DNA of 64,000 nucleotides. It comes from Erythroxylum novogranatense (taxonomy: Eukaryota > Streptophyta > Magnoliopsida > Malpighiales > Erythroxylaceae). The stretch lies in assembly GCA_029891385.1 (NCBI GenBank), contig CM057232.1:68759824-68823823 (forward strand), in the 5' to 3' direction. Below are positions 60,625 to 64,000 of this stretch, piece by piece (the stretch's first letter is position 1; each line of letters opens with the position of its first letter). Position numbers and translations under genes: made by a program. The notes under the pieces were generated by a model, which was given only the letters and a program-made list of their open reading frames with translations, searched no databases and had not been told where the DNA came from.

Positions 60625-61004
60625 TGATGGAACCTGCTAATATTCCTCTAACCGAACAACACACACAAACACAAACAATGGACTGAATATGTATGTATTT
60701 ATTTCTAGATCACAATTGACCTGAAAATAACAAAGATAAGACACTAGAATTCGAGGTTATAGCTCCTCCAGCCTTTTGACTCAAATCACATAATACAAAA
60801 TGCATGGTATCCCCCCTCACACACCCCACACTGTTTTATTCCCTTAGTCAGCTAACTAACTCTTTTCTCACTTTAGACAACTTTAGCCCTTTCCTAAAAC
60901 TTGACAGAACTACCCCTTACTCTTTCTTATCAGTAATAGCCCCCTTACCCTTGGACCTTCTCCTTTGATAAGTAAATTTAATTTCTGGATTATGGGTCGT
61001 AATA
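60625..61004 (-). repeat. 5' LTR of the chromovirus
   Basis: TGATGGAACC to GGGTCGTAATA on the + strand. The outer end has TA where the other LTR has TG on the - strand, a point change. Two small insertions make it 13 bases longer than the 3' LTR. Confidence 0.9.
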
Positions 61005-61009
61005 AGATG

Positions 61010-63520
61010 TTGATATATCATAGAAGCTTTCAGATACCCTTAGAATCATTGAGCTAGAGTAGAAAGGAGAACTTGTAGAGGATTCAATAGGAGTAACAAA
61101 CATGTGGAAACCAAAGCTGAAAGAGGAGAAGCGGGCTTGGAAAAGAAAAGAGAAGCTAAAGGGGAAGCAGATGAATGAGGGTTGTCCAAGCCAAGAGAAG
61201 GGTATCTTAGTAAAAAGAGAAGCACCACTTCAAGTGCAGATTATCCAGAACATGAATTAGGAGGTCAATCAAGTGATAGGAAATGGGAAATAGGAAAAGA
61301 ATCAGGAGGAAAAAAATATGACAAGGATTGTAGCACAGATAGTGGGGTATAATCTAGGGTTAGGAAATGGAAAATAGGTGATGAATTTGGAAGAGACTAA
61401 TATGACAGTGAGTGAAACACAGCCAATTGAGGATAAGGGAGCAAGACAAGAAGAAGAGACAATCAACACTCCAGTGATGGAAAAGGGGGAAACTTCTGGT
61501 AACAAGAGTGATAGAAGATCTATTTACTTGGGTTTGAATAGGAAGTATAAAAGGAGAAGGTCAGGGAAAAAAAATGATTAAGGTAACAACATAGAATGTT
61601 AGGGTCTTAATAGCCTAAATAAACAACTTGCGGATAAGGAGTTGAACAGTAAGTTAGATTTTGTTGGTTTATTGGAAACCAAAATAAAGAGGGAGCAATT
61701 GGAGAAGATTTTATGGTTCTAGAAAAAGGATGGGGGTTAATGAGTAATCATTTCAATGGGAAAGTGATAATAGGTTTCAATCCTCAGAAAGTGGAAGTAG
61801 TGAAGCAATTTGAAAATGATTAGTTGATACATTATGATGTCTTGATTAAAGCTATTGGGACAAAGATTGCAATAACCGGGTTATATGCAGCAAGCTGGAG
61901 AAAACTAGAAATACAATGAGTCTCCCATGGATAGTTATCAGAGACTATAAGTATACTCTCAAATTCAAAGAATAAAGGGGAGGGAGAAGTTGGAAACAAG
62001 TAGACTGTCGAGAACTTCAAGAAATGGTGGAGAGGATAGGTTTCGTTGGTTTGCAATGGTATGGTAATTCGTATACCTGGAACAATAAGCTATCAAAGGA
62101 ATGGTTTTTGTTGAGAAAATTGGACAGATATATGGTTAATGATAAGTTGATAGCGAAATACCCAATAAACAGTGCTATGTTTGATGATCCTAATTTATCA
62201 TATCACAGTCCAATAGTAGTGGAATTGTTAACAGGTGACAGGAGGAGGAAGGTCCCATTTAGGATATTCAATCACTTGATGGACAATTTTGAATTTAGAA
62301 ACATACTCAGAGAGGAGATGCAGTGGGAGATTCCAAGCTCAAAGGGGTAACAACTTAGCATGAAGCTAAAAGCCTTGCAAAACATACCAAAATTGTTCAG
62401 TAGAGAAACAGTACAACTAGAATTAAAAGCTAGAGCTGATGCTTTGGATGAGCTAAAGAAATGTCATAAGAGAATATTGGACAGACCAGAAGATCTGCAA
62501 ATGAGAAATGAGGAATCTACACTAGTGGAAAAGTACAACCAACTACTGAAAAACACGTACTTTTGATATGATAATTACATTTTAAAGGTCACCTATATGA
62601 GGTAAAAGAGGTATAAACCTTGAAATTGGTGGTGAATCTAGAACTAAAGTAAATATGTTAATTAGAAATAATCAACGGATATGGCCCTTCCATAATAATA
62701 GAAGTGTCAGAGTCATAATGGAAGAGTTGCCAAGATGCCAAATGGGAGAAAAAGATGAAATTTAGTGGCTAGCAGACAAATCAAGAAAGTTCAACATAAA
62801 AGCATGCAACGCATTTTTGCAGACTACACATAACACAAGGTAGGAGTGGATAGCCTTAGTATGGGACGGTGAAATCAATCCAACTCATTCATTCATCTTA
62901 TGGATGAGAACAATGGAGGGTTGCTTACAAGGGATAAGATCAAGTTTTCCATCAACTCATTGCAATGGGAGTTATGTAATATTGAATTGGAACATATGGA
63001 ACATCTGATGATTAGATGCAGGTCTACCAGACAAGTTTGGGACCTAATGCAGATTATTCTCAACATGGACAAACCAGTGGACTCTTGGAGTGAAACTATT
63101 GATTGATTGGGGAAGCTTAGAGTGCATATTACAGGAGATGTGTATTACATTTGGAAAGAGCGAAATTCCAGAGTTTTTAAACAAGAAAGTAAAAGCTCCG
63201 AGATAGTTTTTCAGGACATTTTTAATAAGAAAGTAAAAGCTCCGAGATAGTGTTTCAGGACATTTTTCTTCATTGCAGATTGGCCATGTTAATGAGAGGA
63301 ATAGCAACAAATTTGACAAGCAGTATGAAGAGAAGATGGGAATTGGAGTATTACTGGTTTATGCGGTCTTATAAGTATCCTTTAGATATCAAGTAGATGA
63401 TTACTAGGAACCACAACTCTATGTAATCTAGAACTTTTGTACTATTCTAGATCTTTTGTACTCTAGACTGTATATATATATATATATTTAATGAAATCTT
63501 TTAATTTTCAGGAAAAATAT
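61010..63520 (+). mobile_element. L1-type LINE, remainder: ORF1 end, endonuclease part, zf-RVT, 3' end
   Basis: Continues from 53373 across the chromovirus. Basic Lys/Glu-rich ORF1 tail (61080-61580). ORF2 begins near 61590 with GLNSLNKQLADKELN and KLDFVGLLETKIKREQL, typical of the L1 AP-endonuclease start. Then RIGFVGLQWYGNSYTWNNKL, KLDRYMVNDKLIAKYP and LSYHSPIVVEL (62020-62350, endonuclease end). A linker with KADALDELKK-like text follows, then WLADKSRKFNIKACNAFL and the zf-RVT region with MLIRCRST-like MIRCRSTRQVWDLMQ (about 63010-63060). The reverse-transcriptase core is missing between about 62640 and 62700. The 3' end is the TGTATATATATAT...AATGAAATCTTTTAATTTTC phrase. Confidence 0.8.
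63183..63270. repeat. 44-bp tandem duplication in the LINE 3' region
   Basis: The unit starting AAGAAAGTAAAAGCTCCGAG occurs at 63183 and 63227 with one base difference later in the unit (GTTTTTC versus GTGTTTC). It lies in the terminal part of LINE ORF2. Confidence 0.85.
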
Positions 63521-64000
63521 GGAACAAGTTAAAGAGTAAAAATAAAATAAACAAACAAAAAAGACAAGTACATAAATAAAACAAACAAGCCATTATAAGA
63601 AAATATTTAGGCTAAATAACTAAGAGGCAAGTACTAAATATTAAATGTTTAAACAAAATACAAGAGATAAGACTCTAAGGAAAACTCTTAAAAGACTTAT
63701 GAGAATGAGGTGGACCTTTCTATGTGAGATCCTTTATCCGTATCCTAGTATGCGAAAGTTTTCTATTAAGGGCTATATCCTCGGTAAATACATCATAAAT
63801 TCATTATAAATAAGGGTTACAATTCAAACTCGAAACCACTTAATTACAAGGCTTTGGTAATAGTAAACTATTTAACTTAAACTGATGGGTGGGGCTTGTT
63901 AACTAGATTATTTACTGTCTTAGTAAAGACAAAGGGTAAGAATAGGAGAAAAAGAACATGGGATGAATTAGTGGAAATAACTTAATTAATATGCCTTTTG
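63521..64000. other. Right flank, nothing recognised
   Basis: AT-rich sequence without open frames. No exon of the methyltransferase gene and no transposon terminus is visible here. Confidence 0.4.

Larger units (their letters stand above)
53374..61004 (-). mobile_element. Ty3/gypsy chromovirus (Reina-like), inactivated, hosting a Gag-only element
   Basis: The 5-bp duplication AGATG (53369-53373, 61005-61009) brackets LTRs of 367 bp (53374-53740) and 380 bp (60625-61004). On the - strand the order is gag, protease, reverse transcriptase, RNase H, integrase, chromodomain remnant, the order of chromoviruses. Short LTRs and a TGGTATCAGAGC primer site suggest the Reina clade. A 2146-bp element sits inside the RNase H gene. 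Without it the element would be about 5.5 kb. Stops, frameshifts and a lost catalytic Asp make it inactive. Confidence 0.92.

Overview
This window is nuclear DNA of a flowering plant, almost certainly a eudicot. It is AT-rich, its genes have GT/AG introns, and most of it is plant-type transposable elements: CACTA, hAT, Ty1/copia, Ty3/gypsy chromovirus, L1 and RTE LINEs, MITEs, and a decayed endogenous pararetrovirus. Only two host genes can be supported, both on the + strand and both partial. One is the 3' half of a DUF616 (MUCI70-type glycosyltransferase) gene at 1196-2766. The other is the first two exons of a ribosomal protein L11 methyltransferase-like gene at 50822-51461. No tRNA, rRNA or CRISPR was seen. 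All identifications were made by reading translations and motifs by eye; no database search was run.

Layout. 1-3450: DUF616 gene 3' exons and flanks. 3923-4346: small non-autonomous DNA element. 5210-6320: scrambled endogenous pararetrovirus. 6856-15871: decayed CACTA element on the - strand with a TNPA-like gene and a TNP2 transposase. A second, non-autonomous CACTA of similar terminal sequence (12777-14187, TSD CAT) sits inside that transposase. 15872-17961 and 24415-about 24960: a gypsy-type LTR split by a Ty1/copia element (17962-24409, TSD AATAA) that lost nearly all of pol. 25000-46300: an AT-rich repeat tract invaded by a gypsy-type element with non-coding interior (28574-35090, TSD AAATA) and by a - strand copia element (36373-44886, TSD CATTT), which itself carries a solo LTR (37947-40059, TSD AAATA).

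46296-49610: RTE LINE 3' part with a hAT element (47430-49562) in its tail. 50171-50595: MITE just upstream of the L11 methyltransferase-like gene. 52138-63520: L1-type LINE sequence. One LINE copy is split by a - strand chromovirus (53374-61004, TSD AGATG), which is split in turn by a 2.1-kb LTR element (55459-57604, TSD CTCTA) that encodes only Gag. That innermost element has the architecture of a TR-GAG non-autonomous retrotransposon and is the most striking item in the window.

The nests give a relative insertion order: each inner element is younger than the one around it, and matching target-site duplications fix most boundaries to the base. None of the mobile elements appears able to move by itself as it stands: each carries stops, frameshifts, deletions, or lacks enzymes.
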